A stretch of DNA of 64,000 bases from Chthonomonadales bacterium (GTDB taxonomy: Bacteria; Armatimonadota; Chthonomonadetes; Chthonomonadales; CAJBBX01): positions 1 to 64,000 of the forward strand of contig JADLGO010000024.1 of the NCBI GenBank assembly GCA_020849275.1, read 5' to 3'. Both the position numbers and the translations under genes were made by a program. Under the pieces are notes generated by a model that saw only the letters and a program-made list of their open reading frames with translations, ran no database searches and had not been told where the DNA came from. Shown here one piece after another: positions 36,877 through 45,708 of the stretch (within the stretch, counting starts at the first letter, position 1; every line of letters begins with the position of its first letter).

Positions 36877-37662
36877 ATGCGGGCTCTGTACACTTCGGCT
36901 ACGGGCATGATGGCGCAGCAGCTTAACCTCGACGTCATCGCCAACAACCTCGCCAACGTCAACACGCACGGGTACAAGCGCTCCACCGTCCACTTTAAGG
37001 ACCTGCTCTACCAGACGATGCTGGCGCCCGGCGCCACCGCGGCCGGCGGCGGCCAGGTGCCGACCGGCACGCAGGTCGGCCTCGGGGTGGCGGACGCCGG
37101 CACGAGCCGCGTCTTCACCCAGGGAACCCTCCAACTCACCGGCAGCGACACCGACGTCGCGATCCGCGGCCAGGGCTTCCTTCGTGTGCTGATGCCCGAC
37201 GGCTCCACGGCCTACACGCGTGACGGCACCCTCAGCGTCGACTCCCAGGGGCGCCTGGTCACGGCGGACGGGTACGCCATCCAGCCCGAGGTGACGCTGC
37301 CGGCGGACCGCGAGACGCTCACCATCTCGCCGAACGGCACCGTGAGCGTCAAGCGGCAGGGGCAGACCGCCGAGGAGACGGTGGGCCAGCTCCAGCTCAC
37401 GCGTTTCATGAACCCGGCCGGGCTCAACAGCCTTGGCGACAACCTGTACGCGCCGACGGCCGCTTCGGGTGAGCCGCAGGACGGCTCGCCGGGCGAGAAC
37501 GGGTTGGGCGTGCTCGTGCAGAAGGCGCTCGAGATGCCCAACGTCGAGGTGGTCGAGGAGATGATCCGCATGATCACCGTGCAGCGCGCGTACGAGACCA
37601 ACTCGAAGGCCATTCAGGCGGCCGACGAGATGCTCCAGGGCGCCAACAACCTCAAGCGCTGA
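36877..37662 (+). CDS. flgG: Flagellar distal rod protein FlgG
   Basis: Distal rod subunit of 261 residues, the standard length. The N-terminus has YTSATGMMAQQLNLDVIANN and NVNTHGYKRSTVHFKDLLYQ; the latter is the FlgG-specific DLLYQ region. Near 135 lies QPEVTLP. The C-terminus is VEVVEEMIRMITVQRAYETN, typical for FlgG. GGAGAG precedes the ATG by three or four bases. The gap to flgF is 165 bases with no gene seen; it contains a short CCCCC/GGGGG inverted repeat. flgA follows after 47 bases. Confidence 0.96.
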   Translation: MRALYTSATGMMAQQLNLDVIANNLANVNTHGYKRSTVHFKDLLYQTMLAPGATAAGGGQVPTGTQVGLGVADAGTSRVFTQGTLQLTGSDTDVAIRGQGFLRVLMPDGSTAYTRDGTLSVDSQGRLVTADGYAIQPEVTLPADRETLTISPNGTVSVKRQGQTAEETVGQLQLTRFMNPAGLNSLGDNLYAPTAASGEPQDGSPGENGLGVLVQKALEMPNVEVVEEMIRMITVQRAYETNSKAIQAADEMLQGANNLKR

Positions 37663-37709
37663 GGCGCAGGCCGCGCCGGCGCTTCTCAGCACGGCACGGG
37701 GGAGTCATC

Positions 37710-38672
37710 ATGCCCATGCACGCGCTTCTCGTGCTCATCATCGCCCTGGCCGCGTCGTCGCCGACGACGCGCTCCGCCACGGTCACCGTTCGCGCGGCCT
37801 CCGAGGTGGCGGGCCGCACGTTCACGCTTGGCGAGATCGCCGACATCCGGAGCGCGGACGCCGCCCTGGCCCGGCGTCTGGCAGCCGTGGAGGTCGGCGC
37901 GTCGCCCCTGCCGGGGCTCAGTCGCCCCGTGGGCTCGGCGGACATCCTGGTCCGCCTCCGGCAGCGCAAGATCGATCCGCGTACGCTCGCGCTGGCATTC
38001 CCGCCAGCGATCCGCGTCACTCGCGGCGGCGACCCCGTACCGGATGGCGAGCTCATCGAGGCCGCGCGCCGCGCGCTTCTGGCTGCGCGCGGCGACCTCA
38101 GCGACGGTGCGGAGGTCATCCCGCTCCCGCTCGCCGGCACGTTCGTCGTGCCGCCGGGGAAGCGGGAGTACCGGCCCGGCGCCGTGCGCTGCGCCGTATG
38201 GTCGACCACGGCGACGATCCCTGTGACGATCCTGGTGGACGGGGCACCGCTGAGGACCCTCGACGTGGGCTTTCGGATCGCCCGCTACGTCGACGCCGTC
38301 GTGGCGGCCCGCGACCTGGAGGCCGGCGCTGAGTTGACGGGCGCCGACCTGAGCGTGGCCCGCGTCTGTGCGGCGCCCGGTTCCGCCGCACCGCTTGCCG
38401 ACATCGCCCAGGCGATCGGCAAGCGCCTGAGGCGGCGGCTGGCCGCGGGTCGGCCCATCGCCGCCAGCGACCTGCGGGCGGTCAACGCAATCACCGCCGG
38501 CAGGCCGGTGCGTGTGGAGACCGTCGTCGGCGCGGTGCGCGTGACCGTCGACGGCGTCGCGCGCTCCGCCGGGGCGGTCGGCGACCGCGTCCGCGTCTAT
38601 CTGCCTCGAACACGTGCCGAGGTGGCCGGCATCCTCGGCGATGACGGCACCGTGCGACTGGAGGTGAACTGA
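37710..38672 (+). CDS. flgA: Flagellar P-ring assembly chaperone FlgA
   Basis: A periplasmic chaperone needed for P-ring assembly. It has a short N-terminal signal segment (ALLVLIIALAASSPT), an N-terminal domain, and a C-terminal SAF domain from about residue 190 (YVDAVVAARDLEAGAELTGA, then VNAITAGRPVRVETVVGAVR). Length is 320, slightly longer than typical FlgA. GGGGGAG is upstream of the ATG. The stop codon shares a base with the flgH start (TGATG), which shows translational coupling. Confidence 0.88.
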   Translation: MPMHALLVLIIALAASSPTTRSATVTVRAASEVAGRTFTLGEIADIRSADAALARRLAAVEVGASPLPGLSRPVGSADILVRLRQRKIDPRTLALAFPPAIRVTRGGDPVPDGELIEAARRALLAARGDLSDGAEVIPLPLAGTFVVPPGKREYRPGAVRCAVWSTTATIPVTILVDGAPLRTLDVGFRIARYVDAVVAARDLEAGAELTGADLSVARVCAAPGSAAPLADIAQAIGKRLRRRLAAGRPIAASDLRAVNAITAGRPVRVETVVGAVRVTVDGVARSAGAVGDRVRVYLPRTRAEVAGILGDDGTVRLEVN

Positions 38673-39295
38673 TGAAGCAGGTCCTGCTGGCGACATGCGC
38701 CGTTCTCGCCGCAACCCTTGCGGCGCCGGCGCGCGCCGCCGATCGCCCGACCGGGTCGCTGTGGGGCGCGCGCGGCGCCTCCATGTTCGCCGACATCCGA
38801 GCGCGCAAGGCGGGCGACACCCTGACCATCATCGTGCAGGAGACCGCGACAGCGTCCTCGTCGGCGAGCACGAAGACCTCTCGCGACGACAAGGTGGCCT
38901 TCGGCGGGGTCACGGGCGCGCTGAGCGGCCTGTTCCGGCCGCTGGGCATCACCAGGGACCTGCTCGGGCCGTTCGGCGTCTCCGACAGCGCCTCGACGTC
39001 GGGCCAGGGCCAGACGAACCGGTCGGGCTCGCTCGTCACCAGGATCACGGTGATGGTGAAGGAGGTCCTGCCGAACGGGAACCTGATGGTGGAGGGCTCT
39101 CGCGCCGTGGGCGTCAACGCGGAGAAGCAGCGGGTAACGCTGCGCGGCGTGGTCCGTCCGCAGGACATCGGGCCGGAGAACACGGTGTCGTCGATCGCGG
39201 TGGCAGATGCGGCGATCGAGTACGAGGGCAAGGGCCCCGTGGGCGCCAGGCAGCGGAAGGGACTCCTGACCACCATCTTCGGGTGGCTGTTCTAG
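38672..39295 (+). CDS. flgH: Flagellar L-ring protein FlgH
   Basis: A 207-residue L-ring subunit. Hallmarks are SLWGARGASMFADIRARKAG, DTLTIIVQETATASSSASTK near residue 48, NRSGSLVTRITVMVKEVLPN, and GNLMVEGSRAVGVNAEKQ near 135. The leader MKQVLLATCAVLAATLAAPARA lacks a proper lipobox: its one Cys is at residue 9 with Thr before it. FlgH is usually a lipoprotein, so this one may be cleaved by ordinary signal peptidase I after ARA. GGAGGTG precedes the start, and flgI follows after 22 bases. Confidence 0.94.
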   Translation: MKQVLLATCAVLAATLAAPARAADRPTGSLWGARGASMFADIRARKAGDTLTIIVQETATASSSASTKTSRDDKVAFGGVTGALSGLFRPLGITRDLLGPFGVSDSASTSGQGQTNRSGSLVTRITVMVKEVLPNGNLMVEGSRAVGVNAEKQRVTLRGVVRPQDIGPENTVSSIAVADAAIEYEGKGPVGARQRKGLLTTIFGWLF

Positions 39296-39317
39296 CCGGG
39301 GCGAAAGGAGGGCTATC

Positions 39318-40439
39318 ATGCGAAGGATCACCTTTCCGCGCGCATCGTGGGCGGCGCTTGCGGCGGCTGGCCTCTGGATCGCCGCGGCGGCGGCGCACGG
39401 ACAGGCACGGATCAAGGATATCGCGGACGTGCAGGGCGCCCGCGGGAACCAACTCGTCGGCTATGGTCTCGTGGTAGGCCTCGATGGCACGGGCGACAGC
39501 AACAGCACGCTCTTCACGGCCCAGAGCGTGGTGAACGCGCTGCAGCGGCAGGGCCTCAACCTGCCACAGGGCGCGATCAAGGTCAAGAACGTGGCGGCCG
39601 TCTTCGTCACGGCGATGCTGCCGGCCTTCACCCGCAACGGCGCGGCCATCGATGTAACGGTCAGCTCCATCGGCGATGCACGCTCGCTGCAGGGTGGCAC
39701 GCTTCTTACCACACCGCTGCAGGGCGCGGACGGCGAGGTGTACGCCGTGGCGCAGGGCAACCTGTCCATCGGTGGCTTTAACTTCTCGGCGGGCGGCTCG
39801 CAGACGCAGAAGAACCACGTGAACGCCGGTCGCATTCCCGGAGGGGCCACTGTGGAGCGTGAGGTGCCCACGCAGATCACGGACGGCCAGACGGTGGAGA
39901 TTCGGCTGAAGGAAGCCGACTTCACGACGGCCGCGCGGGTGGCGGAGGCCGTCAACGCGGCCGTGCCGGAGGCCGCCGCGGTCGCGCTCGACCCCTACAC
40001 CGTGCGCGTGAACCTCCCGCTCGCCTATCGCGACCGACCGGTGAGCTTCATCGCCAGTGTCGAGTCGCTGTCGGTAACGCCGGACACGGCGGCCCGCATC
40101 GTGGTCAACGAGCGAACGGGCACCATCGTGATCGGTGGCGATGTTCGCGTCTCGCCCTGCGCCATCGCGCACGGCGGGATCCAGGTGAAGATCGAGAACG
40201 CGCCCATCGTGGCGATCCCGGCGCCGTTCAGCGAGGACGGCCGGCCCGTGGTGGTGCCGCTGAAGGAGGTGACGGCGAAGGAGAAGGTCGCGCGGCTTGC
40301 GACCATCCCGGCCACGACCTCCGTTGGCCAGCTCGTCAAGGCGCTCAGCGGCCTGGGCCTGACGCCTCGCGACCTGATCGCCATCCTCCAGGCGATGCGC
40401 GCGGCGGGGCACATCTCCGCCCCAATCGAGGTGCAGTGA
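39318..40439 (+). CDS. flgI: Flagellar P-ring protein FlgI
   Basis: P-ring subunit of 373 residues with a signal peptide (LAAAGLWIAAAAAHGQARI). Family signatures include RIKDIADVQGARGNQLVGYG, LVVGLDGTGDSNSTLFTAQS near residue 55, TAMLPAFTRNGAAIDVTVSS near 100, and C-terminal LSGLGLTPRDLIAILQAM. AAAGGAGG precedes the ATG. The presence of L- and P-ring genes implies a diderm envelope. The stop overlaps the start of flgJ (TGATG). Confidence 0.96.
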   Translation: MRRITFPRASWAALAAAGLWIAAAAAHGQARIKDIADVQGARGNQLVGYGLVVGLDGTGDSNSTLFTAQSVVNALQRQGLNLPQGAIKVKNVAAVFVTAMLPAFTRNGAAIDVTVSSIGDARSLQGGTLLTTPLQGADGEVYAVAQGNLSIGGFNFSAGGSQTQKNHVNAGRIPGGATVEREVPTQITDGQTVEIRLKEADFTTAARVAEAVNAAVPEAAAVALDPYTVRVNLPLAYRDRPVSFIASVESLSVTPDTAARIVVNERTGTIVIGGDVRVSPCAIAHGGIQVKIENAPIVAIPAPFSEDGRPVVVPLKEVTAKEKVARLATIPATTSVGQLVKALSGLGLTPRDLIAILQAMRAAGHISAPIEVQ

Positions 40440-40750
40440 TGAGCACGCTCGCACCGATGTCACGGGAAGCGGCGCCGACCTCCGCCCCCGCTCGCCCGGC
40501 CGGCTCCGACGCGAGGCTGCATCAGGCCGCGCGGGGCATGGAGACGCTCTTTGCGAGCATGCTCCTGCGTCAGATGCACTCCAGCGCCGCCGCGGCGATG
40601 GGCGCCGAGGAGAGCAGCGCCGCGGGCACCTACCGCGAGATGCTCGATGACGCGCTCGCGGGCGCCATCGGCCGCTCTGGCGCGCTCGGCATCGGCGACA
40701 CGCTCTACCGGTCGCTGAGTTCCGCGGCCGTCCACGAGGTGAAGCCATGA
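40439..40750 (+). CDS. flgJ: FlgJ-type rod-binding protein without hydrolase domain
   Basis: A 103-residue protein with the rod-binding domain only (RLHQAARGMETLFASMLLRQ, then TYREMLDDALAGAIGRSGAL), the N-terminal part of FlgJ. The C-terminal muramidase domain found in gamma- and beta-proteobacterial FlgJ is absent, which is common outside those groups. A separate muramidase must then open the cell wall, and none is in the window. GAGGTG precedes the ATG at 40439, which overlaps the flgI stop. Its own stop overlaps the flgN start. Confidence 0.85.
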   Translation: MSTLAPMSREAAPTSAPARPAGSDARLHQAARGMETLFASMLLRQMHSSAAAAMGAEESSAAGTYREMLDDALAGAIGRSGALGIGDTLYRSLSSAAVHEVKP

Positions 40751-41244
40751 GCCATCGTGGACTGGTCGGGGCGCTCGTCCGGGCGCTCCAACAGGAGCTC
40801 GACGCGGCCGAGCGCGTGCACGCCGCGGTCACGGCGATGACCGGGGCGCTCGTGGCGAATGACGGCGCGCGCGTCGGCGGCCTGTGCGCCACGCTGGACG
40901 CGACGGCGTCCGCCGCGCCGGCGCTGGAGCGGCGGCGCGTGACGGCGGCGGTGGCGCTGGCCGTGGAGGTCGACCTGCCGCCGACGGCCACGCTCGCCGC
41001 CGTCGCCGCGCGGCTCGGCCGAGGGGACGAGCGGCGTCTGCTTGCGCTCCGCGAGAAGATCCTGGCCGCACATGCCGATATCATGGCTGGAAATGAGCGC
41101 AACCGCGCGCTACTCGCCACGGCGATCGAGTATACGCAGGTCTCGCTCGAGGCGATCGCGGGGGTCATCGCCCGGGCGAGCGCCTACGGCGGCGGGCGGG
41201 CGGCCTCCGAGCCCATGTCCCTTTGCCTGGACCACCGGGCGTGA
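40747..41244 (+). CDS. flgN: Flagellar export chaperone FlgN
   Basis: A helical protein of 165 residues that fits FlgN, the chaperone holding FlgK and FlgL for export. The evidence is the helical, charged sequence (LVRALQQELDAAERVHAAVT) with AGNERNRALLATAIEYTQVS near residue 115, and position directly ahead of flgK and flgL. Sequence conservation in this family is low. GAGGTG is upstream of the ATG, which overlaps the flgJ stop by four bases. Confidence 0.8.
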   Translation: MSHRGLVGALVRALQQELDAAERVHAAVTAMTGALVANDGARVGGLCATLDATASAAPALERRRVTAAVALAVEVDLPPTATLAAVAARLGRGDERRLLALREKILAAHADIMAGNERNRALLATAIEYTQVSLEAIAGVIARASAYGGGRAASEPMSLCLDHRA

Positions 41245-41277
41245 GCCGCGCAGGCCGCGCCAGGCAGGGAGCCAATC

Positions 41278-42690
41278 GTGGCTAGCACCTTCGGCACGTT
41301 CGAGATCGCCCGCGGCGCCATGCGGACGAGCCAGACGGCGATGACGGTGATCGGACACAACATCGCCAACATCAACACGCCGGGCTACTCGCGCCAGACG
41401 GTGGAGATCGTCGCCACCGAGCCCTACACCGTGCCGGGCCTCGACCACGGCCGCCCGGGGCAGGTGGGCACCGGCGTGGACGTGGCCAGCATCCGGCGCG
41501 TCCGCGATGTGTTCGTCGATCAGCGCCTGCAGGCCGCCGGCGCCGAGCGGGCCGAGGTCAGTCAGCTCGCCGAGTTGCTCGACCGGGTTCAGTCCCTCTA
41601 CATGGAGCCCGGCGCCGGTGGCATCGGCATACGGACCACCGCGTTCTTCAGCGCCTTCCACGACCTGGCGGGGAACCCGGAGCGTGCCGAGCTACGCGCG
41701 GCGGCACGGCAGTCGGGCGTGAGCCTCGCCTCGCAGATTCGGGCGGTCCACGGCGCGCTTGAGGGCGTGGAGGGCGACATCGCCGACCAGGTGCGCGCGA
41801 ACATCTTGGACGCCAACAGCCTGGCTGGCCAGGTGGCCGAGCTGAACACGCAGATCGCCAACAGTCTCGCCGTGGGCGACCACCCGAACGACCTGCAGGA
41901 CCGGCGCGACGAGATCATCCGGCGTCTGGGCGCGCTGGCCGGCGTCGACAGCACGGTGGAACTCGACGCCGGAGGCAAGCCGACCGGGCACGTGAGCGTG
42001 TTCGTGGCGGGTTTCGCACTGGTGCAGGGAGGCCACGCCGCCGAGTTGCCAGAGCGTTTCCAGTTCTCCGGCGGCACGCCCTACCTCGTCGACGGCGACG
42101 AGCGCATCGAGTTGCGCGGCGGGTCCCTGGCGGGCATGGCGCGCGCCTCGGAGCACATCGCGGCGTACAAGAGCGATCTGGACGCGCTCGCCTCGACCCT
42201 GATCGGCAGCGTGAACGCGCTTCACAGCACCGGGTACGGCCAGGACGGCCAGACTGGCATCGCCTTCTTCACCGGCGCCGGCGCGGCGGACATCGCCGTG
42301 AGCCCTGAGGTGCAGACCGACGCAGGGGCCATCGCGGCCGGCGCCGCGCTCCCTGGCGGTGGCGCTCCCCCGCCAGGAAACGGCGAGGCGGCCCGCGCCA
42401 TCGCCGACCTGGCCGACGCGCGCCTGATCGGCCAGCAGACGCTTGGCGAGAGCTACGCTACCTCCGTCGCGCTCGTCGGAGCCGACGCCCGCACCTACGC
42501 CGAGCGCACCGACAGCCTGGACCTGCTCGTGGAGCAGCTTCAGAGCCTGCGTAGCTCCGTCTCCGGCGTGTCGCTGAATGAGGAGCTCACCATGATGCTG
42601 CAGCATCAGCGCTCCTACCAGGCCGCCGCTCGCCTGCTCAACACGTTCGACGACGCGCTCAAGACGCTGATCGACACGCTCGGGCGCTAG
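41278..42690 (+). CDS. flgK: Flagellar hook-associated protein FlgK (HAP1)
   Basis: Hook-filament junction protein of 470 residues. The N-terminus IARGAMRTSQTAMTVIGHNI and ANINTPGYSRQTVEIV is the FlgK rod-family signature, and the C-terminus (SLNEELTMMLQHQRSYQAAA, RLLNTFDDALKTLIDTLGR) is the matching coiled coil. The central region includes LQDRRDEIIRRLGALAGVD. The start is GTG at 41278 with GGGAG upstream. flgL follows after 11 bases. Confidence 0.95.
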   Translation: MASTFGTFEIARGAMRTSQTAMTVIGHNIANINTPGYSRQTVEIVATEPYTVPGLDHGRPGQVGTGVDVASIRRVRDVFVDQRLQAAGAERAEVSQLAELLDRVQSLYMEPGAGGIGIRTTAFFSAFHDLAGNPERAELRAAARQSGVSLASQIRAVHGALEGVEGDIADQVRANILDANSLAGQVAELNTQIANSLAVGDHPNDLQDRRDEIIRRLGALAGVDSTVELDAGGKPTGHVSVFVAGFALVQGGHAAELPERFQFSGGTPYLVDGDERIELRGGSLAGMARASEHIAAYKSDLDALASTLIGSVNALHSTGYGQDGQTGIAFFTGAGAADIAVSPEVQTDAGAIAAGAALPGGGAPPPGNGEAARAIADLADARLIGQQTLGESYATSVALVGADARTYAERTDSLDLLVEQLQSLRSSVSGVSLNEELTMMLQHQRSYQAAARLLNTFDDALKTLIDTLGR

Positions 42691-42701
42691 GAGGCGACAC
42701 G

Positions 42702-43595
42702 ATGCGTATCAGCACCGATATGCTGCTGCGGAACTCGCTTTCGGGCATCAACCGCTCCTACGAGCGCTTCTCGGCTGCCCAGCAGCAGCTTGGCACTGGT
42801 AAGCGCATCACGAAGCCGTCGGACGACCCGCAGGGGCTCGGACTCGCGATCAACATGCGCGAGGTGCAGGACCGTATCGCCCAGTACCAGCGCAACATAA
42901 ACGACGCCCGCGGGTTCATGGCCACGAGCGATGCGGCGCTGGGGCAGGCGGTCACGCTTGTGCGGCAGGCCAGGACCCTCGGCATCGAGACGGTCAATGG
43001 CAGCATCGACCCGGACGAACGGGCGATCATCGCGCAACAAGTGAACGACATCATCCGCGCCGTCGGCAACCTGGGGAACGCCACCTATGGATCGCGGTAC
43101 GTGTTCGGCGGCCAGGAGACGCGCAAGCCGCCAATGGAGTCACGGAGCAACCGCTACGTGTACGTTGGGGCGGCGGATGGCGGCGGCGCCGATGCGCTGA
43201 CCACGGAGCTCGGCTCGGGCGACTACATGCGGATCAACGGCACGGCCGATCGGCTCTTCATACCGGCGATCGACGCGCTGTCGAGCTTGCGCGACAGCAT
43301 TGCCAACGGCAGCCAGGACCACATCTCGCGAGAGGACCTGACGGCGATCGACGCGCAGCTGGGGGTGCTGCTCGGGGCTCGCGCCGACATCGGCGCCAAG
43401 GTGCAGCGCCTCGACCAGGCGAGATCGCGGCACGAACAGACGACGCTCACCGTGACCGCGCTGATCTCCAGCATCGAGGACGCGGACATCCCGAAGGTCG
43501 TCGTGGACATGACCACGGCGGAGCTAACCTACCAGGCGGCGCTCGCGTCCGCCGCGCGCGGGCTCTCCCAGAGCCTGCTGGACTACCTGCGATGA
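42702..43595 (+). CDS. flgL: Flagellar hook-associated protein FlgL (HAP3)
   Basis: A 297-residue flagellin-like junction protein. The N-terminus RISTDMLLRNSLSGINRSYE, AAQQQLGTGKRITKPSDDPQ and the later NINDARGFMATSDAALGQAV are typical, as is the C-terminal AELTYQAALASAARGLSQSL. AGGAGG is six bases upstream of the ATG. The stop overlaps the possible upstream start of fliW. Flagellin itself (fliC) is not in the window. Confidence 0.94.
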   Translation: MRISTDMLLRNSLSGINRSYERFSAAQQQLGTGKRITKPSDDPQGLGLAINMREVQDRIAQYQRNINDARGFMATSDAALGQAVTLVRQARTLGIETVNGSIDPDERAIIAQQVNDIIRAVGNLGNATYGSRYVFGGQETRKPPMESRSNRYVYVGAADGGGADALTTELGSGDYMRINGTADRLFIPAIDALSSLRDSIANGSQDHISREDLTAIDAQLGVLLGARADIGAKVQRLDQARSRHEQTTLTVTALISSIEDADIPKVVVDMTTAELTYQAALASAARGLSQSLLDYLR

Positions 43596-43684
43596 CAGCG
43601 CGACACGAACCTCGGTCCGGGGCCGCGGGCAACGGCCGGGCCACGCGCCCGGCCGCCGCGGGAACAGGCCGCAGCGAGGAGCAG

Positions 43685-44143
43685 ATGACCACTACGCAGA
43701 CCGCCTGGACGGCGCGCACCACGCGCTTCGGACCCATCGAGGTGAGCGACGACCTGGTGATCACGATCTTGGGCGGGCTGATCGGATTTGAGGCGTGCGA
43801 GCGGTTCGTCGTGCTGCGCAACGACGACGCAAGCCCGCTGCGTTGGCTTCAGTCGCTGGACGACGGCTCCGTCGCCTTTCCCGCAATGGACCCCCGGACC
43901 TTTATGCCGGAGTACTCGCCGAGCATTCCGGGCGCCGACGCGGCACAATTGGAGTTGACGGCCGACACGCCGCGGTTGCTGCTGACCATCGTCACGATCC
44001 CGCGCGACAACCCGCGCGGCATGACGGCCAACCTGCTGGGGCCGGTCGTGGTGAACGCGCAAACCCGCCGCGGGCGCCAGGTGATCGCGCTGAACGACTC
44101 GTACCCCATACGGTACCGTATCCTCGCCGATACGGCCGGGTGA
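43685..44143 (+). CDS. fliW: Flagellar assembly factor FliW
   Basis: FliW binds CsrA and flagellin and so ties flagellin translation to filament export. The 152-residue protein shows the FliW pattern: RFGPIEVSDDLVITILGGLI, FEACERFVVLRNDDASPLRW, QSLDDGSVAFPAMDP, and LLTIVTIPRDNPRGMTANLL, then GPVVVNAQTRRGRQVIALND. I chose the ATG at 43685 with GAGGAG just upstream. A longer form from the ATG at 43592 overlaps the flgL stop, and its 31 extra residues look low-complexity. csrA follows after 67 bases. Confidence 0.92.
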   Translation: MTTTQTAWTARTTRFGPIEVSDDLVITILGGLIGFEACERFVVLRNDDASPLRWLQSLDDGSVAFPAMDPRTFMPEYSPSIPGADAAQLELTADTPRLLLTIVTIPRDNPRGMTANLLGPVVVNAQTRRGRQVIALNDSYPIRYRILADTAG

Positions 44144-44210
44144 GCCGGAGGCCACGGCTCGCGTCGGGGCGCCACCGGGCGCCGGGTCCGCACGCCATGG
44201 AGGGCAGGAC

Positions 44211-44438
44211 ATGCTGGTTCTGACACGCAAGCCCGACCAGAGCATCATGGTCGGCAACGAGATCGAGATCACCATCCTGGAGGTGCGCGGCGAGCAGGTG
44301 CGCATGGGCATCCGAGCGCCGCGCGCGGTGTCGGTGCACCGCAAGGAGGTTTTCGACCAGATCCGGGAGGAGAACCGGGCCGCGCGCACGGCGCCGGCCG
44401 AGCGCCTCGATGGGCTGGGCGAGCTCTTCGGCGGCTGA
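44211..44438 (+). CDS. csrA: Carbon storage regulator / translational repressor CsrA
   Basis: RNA-binding dimer that blocks translation at GGA motifs. The 75-residue protein has the CsrA core MLVLTRKPDQSIMVGNEIEI, TILEVRGEQVRMGIRAPRAV and SVHRKEVFDQIREEN, plus a short extension. Next to fliW, it forms the FliW-CsrA module. The leader has ATGGA at 44197-44201 (an ANGGA-type CsrA site) overlapping the ribosome binding region; autoregulation is thus possible but not shown. The stop lies six bases from the stop of the convergent PfkB gene with no terminator hairpin between. Confidence 0.95.
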   Translation: MLVLTRKPDQSIMVGNEIEITILEVRGEQVRMGIRAPRAVSVHRKEVFDQIREENRAARTAPAERLDGLGELFGG

Positions 44439-44443
44439 GCGAC

Positions 44444-45472
44444 TCACATGAGGGGCGCGGCCGTCCGGCGAACCTCGTCGGGCGAGGCCGTGCCGGTCGT
44501 GCCGAGCTTGCGGATGGTGACGGCCGCGCACAGGTTGCCGAGCAGCGCGGCCTCCTCCGGGGTCGCGCCCGCGCACAGGCCGCAGACGATGCCGGCCGTC
44601 GCGCTATCGCCGGCGCCCACGATGTCGATGGGCTCCGGGACCGGGACGGACGGCACGCGCGTCGCGCGCTCGGCATCGCAGACCATGATCCCCGCGGCGC
44701 CCATCGTCACGAACACGGGCCGGCCGCAGAGCGTGGCGAGTGTCTTCCCACATGCGCCGGCGCCCTCGGGCGTCTCCGCCGTCGAGGGATCGCTCCCGAG
44801 CGCGCGGGCGGCCTCGTGATGGTTCGGCTTGGTGACCACGTGGCGGTACTCGCCGATGCGGCGCCGCGAGTCCGCGAAGATCAACACGCCGGGCACGCGT
44901 CGGCCGAGGTCGGCCAGCATCCCCCGGATCCGGTCGGTGACCGCACCGCAGTTGCGTTCCTCCACCTGGTCCATTACCACGATCGCATCCACCCGGCGCT
45001 CCGCCACGCGCTGCGCGACGGCGGCGGCCAGGCGCTCCTCAAGGTCCGGGCCGAGTGGGGCCCGGTTCTTGGTGTCGAGCCGCTCCATCTCGCGCTCGCC
45101 CGATGCGGTGCGGAGCATCGGCTTGGTATAGGTGGGGGTGAAGCGCGCCGCCGCGTGCGCGAGCGGGGCCGTGTCGACCCCGGTGCGTTGCAGGCCGCGC
45201 ACCAGCTCGTACCCTTCCCCGTCGTCCCCGATCACGCCGATCGCCTCCAGCGAGCGAACGCCGAGCGCGGCAAGATTGCTCGTCACAGTCCCGGCGGCGC
45301 CCGGGCTGCAGCGGACCTCAACCACCTGGCGCGCCTCCAGGCCCGTCTCGATGGATCGCTCCGCGAGCGCGGGATCGATCACGAGATAGCGGTCGAGGAA
45401 GAAGTCGCCAAGCACGGCGACCCGGATCGTCGGGATTCGGTCGAGCAACTCCTCCAGCCGCTCTCGGGTCAC
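44444..45472 (-). CDS. PfkB-family carbohydrate kinase (RfaE1/HldE-like)
   Basis: A 342-residue PfkB-type sugar kinase resembling the kinase half of HldE/RfaE, which phosphorylates D-glycero-D-manno-heptose 7-phosphate. Supporting features are VAVLGDFFLDRYLVID near residue 17, CSPGAAGTVTSNLAALGVRS near 58, VTKPNHHEAARALG, and the catalytic GAGDSATAGIVCGL near 292. The heptose assignment is inference; ribokinase-like relatives are possible. The start is GTG at 45472 with GGGAGG about ten bases upstream, and the promoter lies at 45517-45546. Confidence 0.85.
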   Translation of the reverse strand: MTRERLEELLDRIPTIRVAVLGDFFLDRYLVIDPALAERSIETGLEARQVVEVRCSPGAAGTVTSNLAALGVRSLEAIGVIGDDGEGYELVRGLQRTGVDTAPLAHAAARFTPTYTKPMLRTASGEREMERLDTKNRAPLGPDLEERLAAAVAQRVAERRVDAIVVMDQVEERNCGAVTDRIRGMLADLGRRVPGVLIFADSRRRIGEYRHVVTKPNHHEAARALGSDPSTAETPEGAGACGKTLATLCGRPVFVTMGAAGIMVCDAERATRVPSVPVPEPIDIVGAGDSATAGIVCGLCAGATPEEAALLGNLCAAVTIRKLGTTGTASPDEVRRTAAPLM

Positions 45473-45516
45473 TGCGCGCGCTCCTCCCTGCCGGCGCTTG
45501 CAGGCCCGGCTACAGC

Positions 45517-45546
45517 AGGATAGGGCACGGCCCGGCCTCCTGTCAA
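45517..45546 (-). promoter_or_regulatory. Promoter for the PfkB kinase gene
   Basis: On the minus strand TTGACA (45546-45541) and TATCCT (45522-45517) are 18 bases apart. The start would be near 45510, about 38 bases upstream of the GTG. Confidence 0.65.
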
Positions 45547-45593
45547 GCGCCGCCGCGCGGCTGAGCCGGCGAGCAGGATCGGGCGCTCGCCTG

Positions 45594-45599
45594 TATAAT
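45594..45599 (+). promoter_or_regulatory. Exact -10 hexamer ahead of the large GH-like gene
   Basis: TATAAT at 45594-45599 on the plus strand is an exact -10 consensus, but no -35 match is seen 16-18 bases upstream. It would give a leader of about 100 bases before the ATG at 45709. Confidence 0.4.
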
Positions 45600-45708
45600 G
45601 TGAGCACGTCATGGCGGCGGCGTCTTCGGTCCGGCGGCGGTCCTGGCGCGCATTGCGTGGGCCGCGCGCCCCGGTCGCGGTTCCGTTCGCCGCCGATGGA
45701 GGACCCGG

